The position numbers and the translations under genes were made by a program. From contig NZ_JAUOFB010000004.1 in the NCBI RefSeq assembly GCF_030542105.1, positions 186,001 to 250,000 of the forward strand: 64,000 nt of DNA, read 5' to 3'. Below the pieces are notes generated by a model that was given only the letters and a program-made list of their open reading frames with translations, had not been told where the DNA came from and did not search any database. This stretch comes from Hymenobacter sp. BT730. Its GTDB lineage: Bacteria; Bacteroidota; Bacteroidia; Cytophagales; Hymenobacteraceae. Numbering within the stretch: the stretch's first letter is position 1; each line of letters starts with the position of its first letter. Shown one piece after another: positions 43,901 through 52,155 of this stretch.

Positions 43901-46037
43901 TCTGACGGGAGCGGCTAAAGATAGTATTGTCTATTACTGGCGGTTACGCTTTAAAGATCCGCAGGCTGATGAAATCCAGGACTGGGCAGTAAGCTCTTTC
44001 CGGGTAATCGAAAAAAGCCCCCAAGGCTGGTCTCAGAGCCATTATGGCCAGTTTGCCCGTAATGAAGCACAGGGACTTAGCGTTTCCTCACCGGCATCAG
44101 AATGGAAGTTTGAAGAGCTGAAAAAGTCCATTACCCTGCGAACTGGTGGAGGCGGAAGTGCTACGGGCAACGGAATTACCTTTAAATCCTTGTTCGGTAT
44201 TCAGGTAGAGGACGAGGCAACCTACAACGCCAACTGTGGTACAAACCAGGCCAACATCCTGATTGCGGTTTTCAATCCAACCACACTCGAGCGGGTTACA
44301 GACATTGCCGGTGGGCCTTACTTGCAATGCGGCCAGGCACCGGATTTGTATTATCATTTTGGGGATGTGAATACTGCCGCCCGTCGCACGCAGCTGACCA
44401 CTTTCCTGAATAATATTCCCCAAGGATATTATGTAGCGGCGGTCAGTCTGAACCGCGTGAAGTTCAGCACTTTCCCAGCTACGCTCAAAGCAGCCTTCAC
44501 CTCAGTGGGCTCAGCGCTGATTGATAATCTACAGGATAGCGACCCGTTCGTAATACTAGGGCAGAAGGGCCTGGCAGCAGGCAAAGCGCAGGAAATGACT
44601 GCAGATCCCAATAGCACCACTCCCCGCTATGATCAGGTCATTACGCTAACTGCGCCCGTCAAAACGCAGGGCACAAACGGCATTCTTACCTCTACCCGGA
44701 TAGGGCCCGCCCAGGAATGGGGTACTCTATTTCATGAAATCCGTAGCGGTGCTTCCGGCCAGTACATTTTGAAAGTAATAGGAATTGATGCCGAGGGTGC
44801 CAGTAAGGTACTCTACGAAACAGTACAGGGTAAGCAGTTTAGCCTGAGTGAAGTTTCGGCAAAGGATTATCCTTATCTGCAATTAGAGTTGCAGTTGCAG
44901 AATGTGCAGAGCCGGCAAGCACCCCAGCTCAAGCAATGGCTGGTTACGTATCAGGGCTTCCCCGAAGGCCTCGTTCGTCGTGACCTGGCCACGGCTGGCA
45001 GCTATGATAACGCTACCTTGGAGAAGCAGGCTGAGAGTGGAACCATCACGGTACCGGTTGTCTTCCAGAACGTTTCCACAATAGACTTCTCCGATAAAGT
45101 GAAGGCAGTAGCTACGGTGCGCAATGGAAATACTGTTAGCCCGGAAGTAACACTCACCGCACCCCGCATTCTACGGGCCGACTCTACCGTAACTTATCTG
45201 TTTAAACTAGATGTAGCCGGTTTAACAGGTGCTACCTCGGTACATGTCGATGTGAACCCTAAACTGCTGCCGGAGCTCTACTACTTCAATAATCAGCTGG
45301 ACCTGAGCTTTAATGCGCCCGATAAAAACCTGCCGCCAACACTGGATGTAGCTTTTGATGGGCAGCATATCCTGAATGGGGACATCGTTTCACCTTCACC
45401 TGTCATCACTGCCGTGCTTCACGATGAGGACAAGGTACGGGTCGTGAAAGACCCCAATAACTTTCAGTTGCTGCTCACGCGCCCCGGCGGCACAGTGGCA
45501 GAAAGAATTGATATGAACAGCCCTGCCGTAACGTTCCGGGCCGATGCAGCTAAAGGCACCGCTCAGGTGGAATATCGCCCCGAAAAGCTGGCCGATGGAG
45601 TGTATAAGCTGCAGGTTCAGGGTACAGACGTGAATGGTACTAATGCTGCGGCTGAGCGGTATGAGGTATCATTTGAGGTAATTAATGCCTCAACCATCAC
45701 CAATATCTATCCCTATCCCAACCCGGTAACCAACAAAACGCGCTTTGTCTTCACCATGACAGGCGCTGAGCTTCCCCGCGACATGAAAATTCAGATCATG
45801 ACGCTGACGGGCAAAGTGGTACGGGAGATTATGATGGCGGAACTGGGGCCCTTGCATATTGGCAACAACATCAGCCAGTTTGCCTGGGATGGTACCGATG
45901 AATTTGGTGACCGGCTGGCTAACGGCACGTACCTCTACCGCGTTATCATGGATCAGCCCGGTCAGTTTGAGCGCCGCCGTACGGCCGGTGATAAAGCCTT
46001 CAAGAAAGACTGGGGCAAACTGGTGTTATTGCGCTAA
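40959..46037 (+). CDS. porU2: PorU2-type C25 (gingipain-like) T9SS sortase
   Basis: A 1692-residue secreted protein with signal peptide (CALLVLLLSGLPLAAQS). The N-terminal beta-rich part is followed by a C25 peptidase domain at about residues 420-790. The catalytic dyad is intact: His655 in TYFGHGAPTT and Cys689 in INGCAAGNAF. The middle has beta-sandwich (CARDB-like and Ig-like) segments, and the C-terminus ends with a FlgD-Ig-like domain (IYPYPNPVTNKTRF ... GNNISQFAWDGTDEFGDRLANGTYLYRV). PorU cleaves sorting tails and links cargo to lipopolysaccharide; the second-type role is less known. The ATG at 40959 or 40974 is preferred over a GTG at 40926. A terminator follows. Confidence 0.85.
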   Translation: MNHRYMLTKWRNGLQWCALLVLLLSGLPLAAQSGPYGNEWIVAGQPYYKIKVVRDGIYHLDYQYLTKAGISGVNPQDFQLFRRGKEVALYVGGNNSSLDQTTYLEFYGQRNDGQLDRGMYLKAKDQPHQLYSLFTDTAAYFLTWKTGAAGKRMAESNQAGTNPHAYWWQSRRMLITNQYQAGDNELLAFASWAEEGEAYISGDFNSKYTKEVVPLDSIRNIVRSGPNPLVSVALVGASNYAHTTDISVVPPLPGTTRLLGSLLYSGFSTKNAAFSILTSDVDTKGKLNILFAIHSSATDPNDRFRIAYFKVKYPQLPRWATTRSITFQNDSTLTGSAYYTLDSIPATTHGYDITNPYAVERIEGQDISGSKRGFVFPAANGQTRSLLVADAAKALVPAPARKIDFRSIDPAKVGFLIISNSVLMQSVDGVSNPVRAYAEYRASAAGGKYDTLVVTSQQLYDQFHYGETSPLAIRHIAQWLIAGAPNTSRYMLLLGRGLLPGEKGPNTGLYRQGEANYPEKNLVPTSTRGASDIFFSADWETGSYLAKIPTGRIAARTPTDVLSYLNKLKEHEALGNEPWRKNVLHMAGGEDKAQQAQFQAYMNKYKKRVEAPLFGGRVVRTITRTLEGDYNRFPVYVNIASELNAGLTLITYFGHGAPTTFDLNLGNPNDPVNNYTNKGKYPVFIINGCAAGNAFTASPTSVGEIWTLAPNRGAIGYLADSDFGYEHQLDYYCDNLYKALFNDPAWYGKPIPVVFREVARQVLEQFPSDPHAISLAMNTTWQGDPTLSLYAPDKPDYATDDTRLEVAPAAGQTKVQATSPTFLLKIGASNLGKLTRDSLHISITREYPSANGRANEVITRAFPPLSRDSILTVEIANTGNVFGQNRFTVQLDAPGKVDELNESNNQASITYNFLQGGVTLLSPIEFAIVPSNAVHLVAQNNDPLAAPRAFEFELDTVPTFDSPAVLRTSVTASVSPDWRPTLTGAAKDSIVYYWRLRFKDPQADEIQDWAVSSFRVIEKSPQGWSQSHYGQFARNEAQGLSVSSPASEWKFEELKKSITLRTGGGGSATGNGITFKSLFGIQVEDEATYNANCGTNQANILIAVFNPTTLERVTDIAGGPYLQCGQAPDLYYHFGDVNTAARRTQLTTFLNNIPQGYYVAAVSLNRVKFSTFPATLKAAFTSVGSALIDNLQDSDPFVILGQKGLAAGKAQEMTADPNSTTPRYDQVITLTAPVKTQGTNGILTSTRIGPAQEWGTLFHEIRSGASGQYILKVIGIDAEGASKVLYETVQGKQFSLSEVSAKDYPYLQLELQLQNVQSRQAPQLKQWLVTYQGFPEGLVRRDLATAGSYDNATLEKQAESGTITVPVVFQNVSTIDFSDKVKAVATVRNGNTVSPEVTLTAPRILRADSTVTYLFKLDVAGLTGATSVHVDVNPKLLPELYYFNNQLDLSFNAPDKNLPPTLDVAFDGQHILNGDIVSPSPVITAVLHDEDKVRVVKDPNNFQLLLTRPGGTVAERIDMNSPAVTFRADAAKGTAQVEYRPEKLADGVYKLQVQGTDVNGTNAAAERYEVSFEVINASTITNIYPYPNPVTNKTRFVFTMTGAELPRDMKIQIMTLTGKVVREIMMAELGPLHIGNNISQFAWDGTDEFGDRLANGTYLYRVIMDQPGQFERRRTAGDKAFKKDWGKLVLLR

Positions 46038-46062
46038 AATTGCCGCAGGCTATTGTTCTCAT

Positions 46063-46089
46063 AAAAAGCCGCCTTCTGGGTGGCTTTTT
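46063..46089 (+). terminator. Rho-independent terminator
   Basis: AAAAAGCCGCC and its near-complement (one G-T pair) around TTCTG, followed by T-run; 25 nt after the porU2 stop. Confidence 0.88.
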
Positions 46090-46119
46090 TTATGCACCCT
46101 TTGCTGCAGACCGGCTAGG

Positions 46120-46127
46120 TATATTTG
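46120..46127 (+). promoter_or_regulatory. Promoter -7 box (TATATTTG)
   Basis: An exact TAnnTTTG match 42 nt before the ATG at 46170; a TTTG lies at 46100-46103 (16-nt spacer, shorter than ideal). Confidence 0.6.
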
Positions 46128-46169
46128 CTGTCCATTCCGTACTTACACTCCGCGCACCCTCCTTATTCC

Positions 46170-47156
46170 ATGGCAACTTCAACCATGAAAGCCCTGAGCT
46201 TTCACACTTTTGGCGGCCCTGAAGTGCTGCAGTACATCGATGTGCCGCGGCCTAACCTTATGCCGGGTCAGGTGCTGGTGCGTACCCAGGCTATTGGGTT
46301 GAATTTTGCCGATATCTACCGTCGGAATGGTAATTATCATTTGGCGGGGGAGCCGCCCTTTATTCTGGGTTATGAAGCGGCAGGCGTGGTGGAAGAAGTA
46401 GGGGAAGGAGTACAGGGAATTACTCCCGGCGACCGGGTCGCCTTTGCTGATTCTCCTTTTGCCAACGCCGAGTTGGTGAGCGTCCCCGCCGACCATATTA
46501 TTCCGCTGCCACCGGAAATCAGCTATGAGCAGGCAGCCGCCTTACTGCTTCAGGGCCTCACGGCGCAATATCTTACAGCCGATAGTTATGCCGTGAAACC
46601 CGGTACGGTAGCCTTAGTGCATGCCGTGGCCGGTGGTGTCGGGCAGCTGCTCACACAAATGATTAAAGCGTTGGGTGGCACGGTTATCGGGCTGACGTCA
46701 AGCGAGGAAAAACGGCGGCAGGCCCTAAATCAAGGTGCCGATGCGGTGTTTCTCTATCAGGCCGACTGGCAAAAGGCAGTTCTGGAATACTGCGGACCAC
46801 AGCGGGGTGTAGATGTGGTGTACGAATCAGTAGGCACCACCCTGCCCGAGAGCTTTGCCGTGACGCGCCCGGGTGGCACGGTAGTATTCTTTGGTATGGC
46901 CGCCGGCGACCCACCACTGATAGATCCGCGCATGTTAATGGATACCTCCAAGACCCTGACCGGAGGCGACTTGTGGAACCACCTGACCTCAAGGGAGGAG
47001 CGTATTCGTCGGGCCAATGCCCTATTCGAATTGGTACAGCGAGGAGCCATACGCACTAATATTACGGCGCGGTTTGCCCTCTCTGCCGGGGCCGATGCGC
47101 ACCGGCTGCTGGAAAGCCGCCAAAGCACGGGCAAAATTCTTTTGCTGCCTTCCTGA
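46170..47156 (+). CDS. NADPH:quinone oxidoreductase (zeta-crystallin type, MDR)
   Basis: A 328-residue medium-chain dehydrogenase/reductase without the zinc ligands of alcohol dehydrogenases. Seen: MKALSFHTFGGPEVLQYIDVPRP, QAIGLNFADIYRRNGNY, FILGYEAAGVVEEVGEGV, the Rossmann motif VALVHAVAGGVGQLLTQMIKALG, and FSRTGG-like VTRPGGTVVFFGMAAG. Reduces quinones or enals with NADPH in the cytoplasm; the substrate is not certain. ATG 46170 was chosen over an in-frame TTG at 46125 because the promoter box lies between 46120 and 46127. Convergent with folA. Confidence 0.9.
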   Translation: MATSTMKALSFHTFGGPEVLQYIDVPRPNLMPGQVLVRTQAIGLNFADIYRRNGNYHLAGEPPFILGYEAAGVVEEVGEGVQGITPGDRVAFADSPFANAELVSVPADHIIPLPPEISYEQAAALLLQGLTAQYLTADSYAVKPGTVALVHAVAGGVGQLLTQMIKALGGTVIGLTSSEEKRRQALNQGADAVFLYQADWQKAVLEYCGPQRGVDVVYESVGTTLPESFAVTRPGGTVVFFGMAAGDPPLIDPRMLMDTSKTLTGGDLWNHLTSREERIRRANALFELVQRGAIRTNITARFALSAGADAHRLLESRQSTGKILLLPS

Positions 47157-47175
47157 TGGTATTCAGGTAAATGGA

Positions 47176-47661
47176 CTAGCGGCGACGGAGCGTCACAAAG
47201 CTAAAGGGAAAGGCATGCTTTTCATCAGGCTCATGCCGCTCCCGGGTTTCCTCCTGCCATACGGCGCGGTCCAGCTCCGGAAAATATGCATCTCCCTCAA
47301 AGTGGTGGTGGACTTCTGTCAGATAAATGACATCAACGGCTGGTAAGGCTTGCTGATAAATTTCACCTCCCCCAATAACCATTACTTCCTCGTCCAGCTT
47401 GCCGGCTGCCTCTAACGCTTCCGGTACAGAAAAAGCGGTAGTAACTCCCGGGGCTTGCCAATCTTGCTGACGGGTAACAACAATATTGGTGCGGCCCGGC
47501 AGGGGACGGCCGATACTTTCATAAGTGCGGCGGCCCATTATAATAGGATGCCCCAGCGTAAGCTGCTTAAAGTGCTTCAGGTCATCAGGAAGGTGCCAGA
47601 GAAGCTGGTTATTCCGACCAATGACGTTGTTTTCGGCGACGGCGACAATAAGGGCTATCAT
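47176..47661 (-). CDS. folA: Dihydrofolate reductase
   Basis: A 161-residue enzyme that reduces dihydrofolate with NADPH. Seen: ALIVAVAENNVIGRNNQLLWHLPDDLKHFK (with the Met20-loop region and catalytic Asp), HPIIMGRRTYESIGRPLPGRTNIVVTRQ, VIGGGEIYQQAL and YLTEVHHHFEGDAYFPE. It overlaps fmt by 4 bp (ATGA at 47658-47661 on the minus strand), so the two genes are translationally coupled. Both use folate cofactors: Fmt consumes 10-formyl-THF and FolA regenerates THF. Confidence 0.96.
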   Translation of the reverse strand: MIALIVAVAENNVIGRNNQLLWHLPDDLKHFKQLTLGHPIIMGRRTYESIGRPLPGRTNIVVTRQQDWQAPGVTTAFSVPEALEAAGKLDEEVMVIGGGEIYQQALPAVDVIYLTEVHHHFEGDAYFPELDRAVWQEETRERHEPDEKHAFPFSFVTLRRR

Positions 47662-48629
47662 AGAGCAGTGGGAGAAAGAACTGCAGTATTGAAACCCCGG
47701 AGAAAATCAGCAATCAGCAGCCGCTTTTTGCCCTCCAACTGCACATCCAGCAAATCCAAAAGGCCATCGGCAGTTTGAATGCGCAGATACGTGCGGCCAT
47801 CCGTAAGCCAGCTGCCGGGTCCGGTTTCTGGATTTGGGCCGCTGGCATCCTCATCGGCCAGCGCCTCCGCCCGAAACACTTTCAGCGTGCGCCCATCGGG
47901 TAGCTGGGTAAAGGCGGTAGGAATAGGAGAGAGGCCTCGCACCCAATTCACCAGCGCCGGGGCAGAGCGCGTGAAATCAAGCCGGCCGGTTTCCTTCTGA
48001 ATTTTGGGAGCCGAGCGCAAATCCGGCAGCTCACGCTGTGGAACGCTGGGCGCTGTTCCTGTTGCTATAGCTCGGACGGTGCGCAACGCCAGCGCCGCGC
48101 CGGCCTCCTTTAATTTTTCATACAAAGCGCCAAAATCATCCGTCGGCGCAATGTCTATCACATCCTGAAAAATTAGGTTGCCGGTATCTATTTCGTGCTG
48201 CAGGAAGAAGGAAGTAACTCCGGTTTGCGTGTCACCGTGCATGAGGGCCCAATTGATGGGGGCGGCCCCGCGGTATTGCGGCAGCAGGGAAGCATGAATA
48301 TTGATGGAGCCCAGCCGGGGCATATTCCAAACCGCTTCGGGCAGCATCCGGAAAGCCACAACCACTTGTAAATCGGCGGCAAAGGCACGCAGTTCCGCCT
48401 GAAACTCCGGCGCCTTGAGGTTGGTGGGCTGCAGAACGGGCAGCCCATGCCGCACTGCCGCCTGTTTTACGGCCGACTCGGCTAGCTGGCGCCCACGCCC
48501 GGCGGGTTTATCGGGGGCAGTAACTACAGCTACCACGCGGCAGCCCGGCCAGCTGATCAAGGCTTCTAGCGTGGGCACCGCAAATTCCGGCGTGCCCATA
48601 AAAATCAGGCGGAGAGGATTTTCAGACAT
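47658..48629 (-). CDS. fmt: Methionyl-tRNA formyltransferase
   Basis: A 323-residue enzyme that formylates initiator Met-tRNA. Seen: LRLIFMGTPEFAVPTLEAL, the GRGRQLAESAVKQAA segment, VVVAFRMLPEAVW, the catalytic SINIHASLLPQYRGAAPINWAL and GVTSFFLQHEIDTGNLI (His and Asp). The C-terminal OB domain (LVNWVRGLSPIPTAFTQL) binds tRNA. First gene of an fmt-folA pair. The NamZ gene ends 58 nt upstream on the same strand. Confidence 0.96.
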   Translation of the reverse strand: MSENPLRLIFMGTPEFAVPTLEALISWPGCRVVAVVTAPDKPAGRGRQLAESAVKQAAVRHGLPVLQPTNLKAPEFQAELRAFAADLQVVVAFRMLPEAVWNMPRLGSINIHASLLPQYRGAAPINWALMHGDTQTGVTSFFLQHEIDTGNLIFQDVIDIAPTDDFGALYEKLKEAGAALALRTVRAIATGTAPSVPQRELPDLRSAPKIQKETGRLDFTRSAPALVNWVRGLSPIPTAFTQLPDGRTLKVFRAEALADEDASGPNPETGPGSWLTDGRTYLRIQTADGLLDLLDVQLEGKKRLLIADFLRGFNTAVLSPTAL

Positions 48630-48687
48630 GGTATTGAATACTACACAGCACAGCTTGTCGCAACTGTTTGGTGCAGTAAAGGAAGGG

Positions 48688-49935
48688 TTATTTGAAATCA
48701 GGATAAAGCAGGTACTTCTTGCGCATGAGCTTGTACTGGCCCAGCGCGGGCTCCCATGACTGCCGAATTTCCGCTTCTGATTTGCCGGCTATCATTTGTT
48801 GGCGGAGGCTGAGCGTGCCGGTCAACTGTTCAAAGTATTTGCTGAAGAACTTTTCCTTAGCCGTGCTCTGACGATAAAAATCCAGCAAATACTTAAGAGT
48901 GAAACCCGTAGAATCGTCGGCGGTGGGTTGGTGCAAATTTAGGCCATAGCACAACTTGCCGTTCTGGGGTGGCGTGGGGGAACCACTGTTTGGGCGAGGG
49001 GTGAACTGATAGGGGCGGGAGGAAGGTTGGGTAGGGCTGCCAATTACTTCAAACGGCATATCGGTACCGCGACCCACGCTTACGTCGGTGCCTTCCAATA
49101 AGCAGATGGACGGATAAAGCTGCACGGCTCGGGCCGTTGGCAGATTCGGCGAAGGTCGTACTGGCAATACATAGCGGGTGGCATGGGTGTAGCCAGTTAC
49201 CGGTACCACCGTAAGGCGGGTTTGGCGGCCACCGGCCAGCCATTTCTCACCGTTAATCATGCGGGCCAGCTCGCCCACTGTCAGGCCATGCACAATAGGA
49301 AGCGGGTGCATGCCCACAAAAGACTTATGAGCTGGTTCCAGCACCGGGCCATCTACATAGTAGCCGTTTGGGTTGGGCCTGTCCAGCACAATAACTTCTT
49401 TCCCTTGCTCGGCAGCGGCTTCCATTACATAATGTAGCGTGCTGATGAACGTATAGAAGCGTGCTCCTACATCCTGAATATCAAACACCAGCACATCCAG
49501 ATCCTGCAGCATTTCCGGCGTGGGCTTTTTGGTGGCGCCGTACAATGAGCGTACGGGGAGGCCACTGCGGGTATCGCGCCCGTCTTTAATGGTGGCGCCA
49601 TCGGCAGCTTCTCCACGGAAACCGTGTTCCGGGGCAAAAATGCTGCGTACCTGCACACCCTGCGCCAGGAGGGTGTCTACCAGATGAGAGCCACCTACCC
49701 GCGAGGTTTGGTTCACTACCAGTCCTACCCGCTTACCGCGTAGCTGTGGCAAATATTTGGCGAACTGCGCCGCGCCTACCTGTAAAGGAGAAGCAGCTGG
49801 AGTGGCTGCCCCAGCCGGCGAAATAACCACTGGTGCGTTGGCAGAAGCAGGTGGCGTGCCGGTAGGCGAGGTAGCACAACCCGAGATAAACAGCGAAGAG
49901 AGACTACAGAAGCCGGAAAGGAGGAGGGAGTGCAT
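48688..49935 (-). CDS. DUF1343 / NamZ-type exo-beta-N-acetylmuramidase lipoprotein
   Basis: A 415-residue lipoprotein. The ATG at 49935 gives a signal peptide with lipobox (SSLFISGC); the ORF continues upstream to 50235 but that part lies over the divergent permease gene and lacks natural composition. After a Ala/Pro-rich linker (about 30-60) comes the DUF1343 domain: GKRVGLVVNQTSRVGG, IFAPEHGFRGEAADGATI, LPVRSLYGATKKPTPEML, LVFDIQDVGARFYTFISTL and LDRPNPNGYYVDGPVL. Members release N-acetylmuramic acid from the non-reducing end of peptidoglycan sugars. Catalytic Glu is likely in the APEHG/LEGTDVSVGRGT region. Divergent from the permease. Confidence 0.9.
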   Translation of the reverse strand: MHSLLLSGFCSLSSLFISGCATSPTGTPPASANAPVVISPAGAATPAASPLQVGAAQFAKYLPQLRGKRVGLVVNQTSRVGGSHLVDTLLAQGVQVRSIFAPEHGFRGEAADGATIKDGRDTRSGLPVRSLYGATKKPTPEMLQDLDVLVFDIQDVGARFYTFISTLHYVMEAAAEQGKEVIVLDRPNPNGYYVDGPVLEPAHKSFVGMHPLPIVHGLTVGELARMINGEKWLAGGRQTRLTVVPVTGYTHATRYVLPVRPSPNLPTARAVQLYPSICLLEGTDVSVGRGTDMPFEVIGSPTQPSSRPYQFTPRPNSGSPTPPQNGKLCYGLNLHQPTADDSTGFTLKYLLDFYRQSTAKEKFFSKYFEQLTGTLSLRQQMIAGKSEAEIRQSWEPALGQYKLMRKKYLLYPDFK

Positions 49936-49986
49936 CCGAAAAAAGGATAACTGGAAAACTGGTGACAGACACGTAGCTTTACGGCA

Positions 49987-51201
49987 GTGAACGTTGCGCG
50001 GTACATATCCCACAAAATTGACGGCGCCGACTCGGGGTCTTTCACCTCGACGGTGACAAAAATAGCAATCATCAGCATTGCCCTTGGGGTGGCGGTGATG
50101 ATTGTGTCCTTTGCCATCCTGGAAGGCTTCCGAAACGAAATTCAGAGCAAGATATTCTCGTTCGGGGCGCACCTGACCATCAGCAAGTACGACAACAATA
50201 ACTCGCTGGAGGTAGAGCCTATCGGCAACGGTCAACTGCTGAATGATTTAAAGCGTTTTCCGCAGATAAAATCTACGCAGCCCTTTGCCCGCAAAACGGC
50301 CATTATCAAAACCAAGGAAGAGGTTCTGGGTGTGGTGCTGAAGGGTATTGATGAGCGGAATAGCCCCTCGCTCATGCGCCAGAACCTGGTTGCCGGCCGC
50401 TTTATCACCTTTCCTGATACTGCCGCCTCCGACCAGGTACTACTATCCCGCAAAGTAGCCGATAAGCTGCGCCTGAAAGTAGGCGATGATGCCCTGTTCT
50501 ACTTTATTCAAAACCCACCCCGCATCCGTCGCTTCACGGTAAGCGGCATCTACCAAACAGGCCTCGATGAGTTTGATGAAGTCTACGTTATCGGCGACAT
50601 CCGGCAGATCCGGGATCTGAACGCCTGGCCCGATTCATTGGTGGGCGGTATGGAAGTGGTGTTAAAGGATTTCAACCAGTTGGATCCTATAGCCGATAAC
50701 CTTTACGAAAATCTGCGCTACGACCTGAAACTGGATAAAATCACAGAGGAATACGCGCAGCTATTCGACTGGCTGCAACTGCTTAACCGCAACGTAGTAA
50801 TCTTCCTTCTTCTGATTGTGTTTGTGGCCACCTTCAACATGGTTGCCACCATCTTCATCATGATTCTGGAGCGCACCAATATGATTGGGGTGCTGAAGGC
50901 CATTGGGGCCACCGATAACCAGATCCGGAGCATGTTCTTTTTCCGGGGCCTGAATCTGACTATCAAAGGCATACTATATGGTAACCTCATTGGCCTCGGG
51001 TTCTGCGCTATTCAGTACTTCTTCCACATTATCCCCCTCGACCCCGAGAACTACTACATGGATCGGGTGCCGATTCACTGGGACCCACTAATTATCGTGC
51101 TTTTGAACGTGGCTACGTTCCTGATGTCCTTGCTGGCCGTGCTCATTCCTACCTTCCTGATTTCCCGCATCAAGCCGGTAGTAGCCATCAAGTTTGACTA
51201 A
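49987..51201 (+). CDS. LolC/LolE-type ABC transporter permease
   Basis: A 404-residue inner-membrane permease of the FtsX/MacB superfamily. The N-terminal helix (VTKIAIISIALGVAVMIVSFAILEGF) is followed by a large periplasmic domain (about 55-265) and three C-terminal membrane helices (about 272-296, 320-345, 370-395; VIFLLLIVFVATFNMVATIFIMILERTNMIGVLKAIGA). This pattern fits a lipoprotein-releasing permease. GTG start 49987 is needed: no ATG lies in frame upstream before a stop, and a TAGCTTTA box ends 5 nt earlier, hinting at a leaderless transcript. The ATPase partner is not adjacent. A long terminator follows. Confidence 0.88.
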   Translation: MNVARYISHKIDGADSGSFTSTVTKIAIISIALGVAVMIVSFAILEGFRNEIQSKIFSFGAHLTISKYDNNNSLEVEPIGNGQLLNDLKRFPQIKSTQPFARKTAIIKTKEEVLGVVLKGIDERNSPSLMRQNLVAGRFITFPDTAASDQVLLSRKVADKLRLKVGDDALFYFIQNPPRIRRFTVSGIYQTGLDEFDEVYVIGDIRQIRDLNAWPDSLVGGMEVVLKDFNQLDPIADNLYENLRYDLKLDKITEEYAQLFDWLQLLNRNVVIFLLLIVFVATFNMVATIFIMILERTNMIGVLKAIGATDNQIRSMFFFRGLNLTIKGILYGNLIGLGFCAIQYFFHIIPLDPENYYMDRVPIHWDPLIIVLLNVATFLMSLLAVLIPTFLISRIKPVVAIKFD

Positions 51202-51216
51202 TCAAGGTAAATAAGC

Positions 51217-51268
51217 CAAAAGCAAAGGTCCTGCTCTCATTGTAATGAGAGCAGGACCTTTGCTTTTG
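51217..51268. terminator. Bidirectional terminator between convergent genes
   Basis: A perfect 24-bp stem (beginning CAAAAGCAAAGGTCC) with loop TGTA, between the permease stop (51201) and the M23 stop (51293). Confidence 0.92.
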
Positions 51269-51292
51269 TTTCACTGATAAAAAAAGGTTCGA

Positions 51293-51982
51293 TTAGAGCC
51301 ACTGGCTCTGCAGAATCAGGTTGGGATCGGGGCATAGTTCCGCCCACTTTTCCCGCTCCTCCGGTAGCGCTACGCCGGGGTAGTCACCTACGTAGTCCTG
51401 CATATCGGCAATAATCTGAAAGTGCAGGTGAGGTGGCCAGTCACCGTTTTCGGGCGCGGGCCCCACTTCGGTGAAAGCTACGCCTTGTTCCACCGTCATG
51501 CCGGGGCGCAGCAGCGCGGTTTCCCGGCGGGTCAGGTGGCCGTAGAGGGTATAGAAAGTAATGTCTTCCAGCTGATGTTGCAGGATTACCGTCGGGCCAT
51601 AGTTGCCAAAACCCTCGTTGTCTTCCACGCTATGTACTACGGCATCCAGGGGTGCCAGTACGGGTGTGCCAGCGCGTAGCCAGATATCTACGCCTAAGTG
51701 CAGGGAGCGGGGCTGGGCGGTATCACCGAATAGCTCCGGGCTCCGGCGGTATATCACCCGGTCCTCCAGGTAGCCTCCCACGCCAATGGCCGCATCTTTT
51801 TCCACTAAGAGCTTTTGCACTAACTCTTCAAAAGAAGCCGTATCACGCAGGTCGGCCTGGGCCACTACTGGATTAGCGGCAGTAAAATCCAGACAAGTGA
51901 CTTCGGGGGCATTCAGATCAACGGGGAGTACCGGACCAAATTCGTGCTGATGACGTTCCAGCAACTGAGCAAGTGCAGACAT
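51293..51982 (-). CDS. M23 family peptidoglycan endopeptidase
   Basis: A 229-residue LytM-type zinc peptidase. Seen: LHLGVDIWLRAGTPVLAPLDAVVHSV (H-x-x-x-D zinc ligands), FYTLYGHLTRRE and the second motif PPHLHFQII (H-x-H). The N-terminal 70 residues are not similar to a known domain and carry no signal peptide, so the enzyme may be cytoplasmic or need another export route. LytM enzymes cleave peptidoglycan cross-bridges; some Bacteroidota relatives are cytoplasmic and act on other peptides. All zinc ligands are present. Confidence 0.85.
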   Translation of the reverse strand: MSALAQLLERHQHEFGPVLPVDLNAPEVTCLDFTAANPVVAQADLRDTASFEELVQKLLVEKDAAIGVGGYLEDRVIYRRSPELFGDTAQPRSLHLGVDIWLRAGTPVLAPLDAVVHSVEDNEGFGNYGPTVILQHQLEDITFYTLYGHLTRRETALLRPGMTVEQGVAFTEVGPAPENGDWPPHLHFQIIADMQDYVGDYPGVALPEEREKWAELCPDPNLILQSQWL

Positions 51983-52155
51983 AAAAGGGAGAAAGTACGG
52001 CCGAAGCCTGGAAGATGTAAAATTTGGAGATGTACCCGTGAAAATGCGGGTGCCAAGCTAAAACGAACGGTGCAGAATCCCGTACTTTGCAGCCCGTTTA
52101 AAACCCGTGGGCCTTCTGTCTACGTAAACCTTTTTTTAGTCAGTTTACCACCCGA

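Noticed and set aside
49936..50235. 100-residue N-terminal extension of the NamZ gene
   Set aside because: It overlaps the divergent permease gene and precedes a perfect lipoprotein signal peptide starting at 49935.
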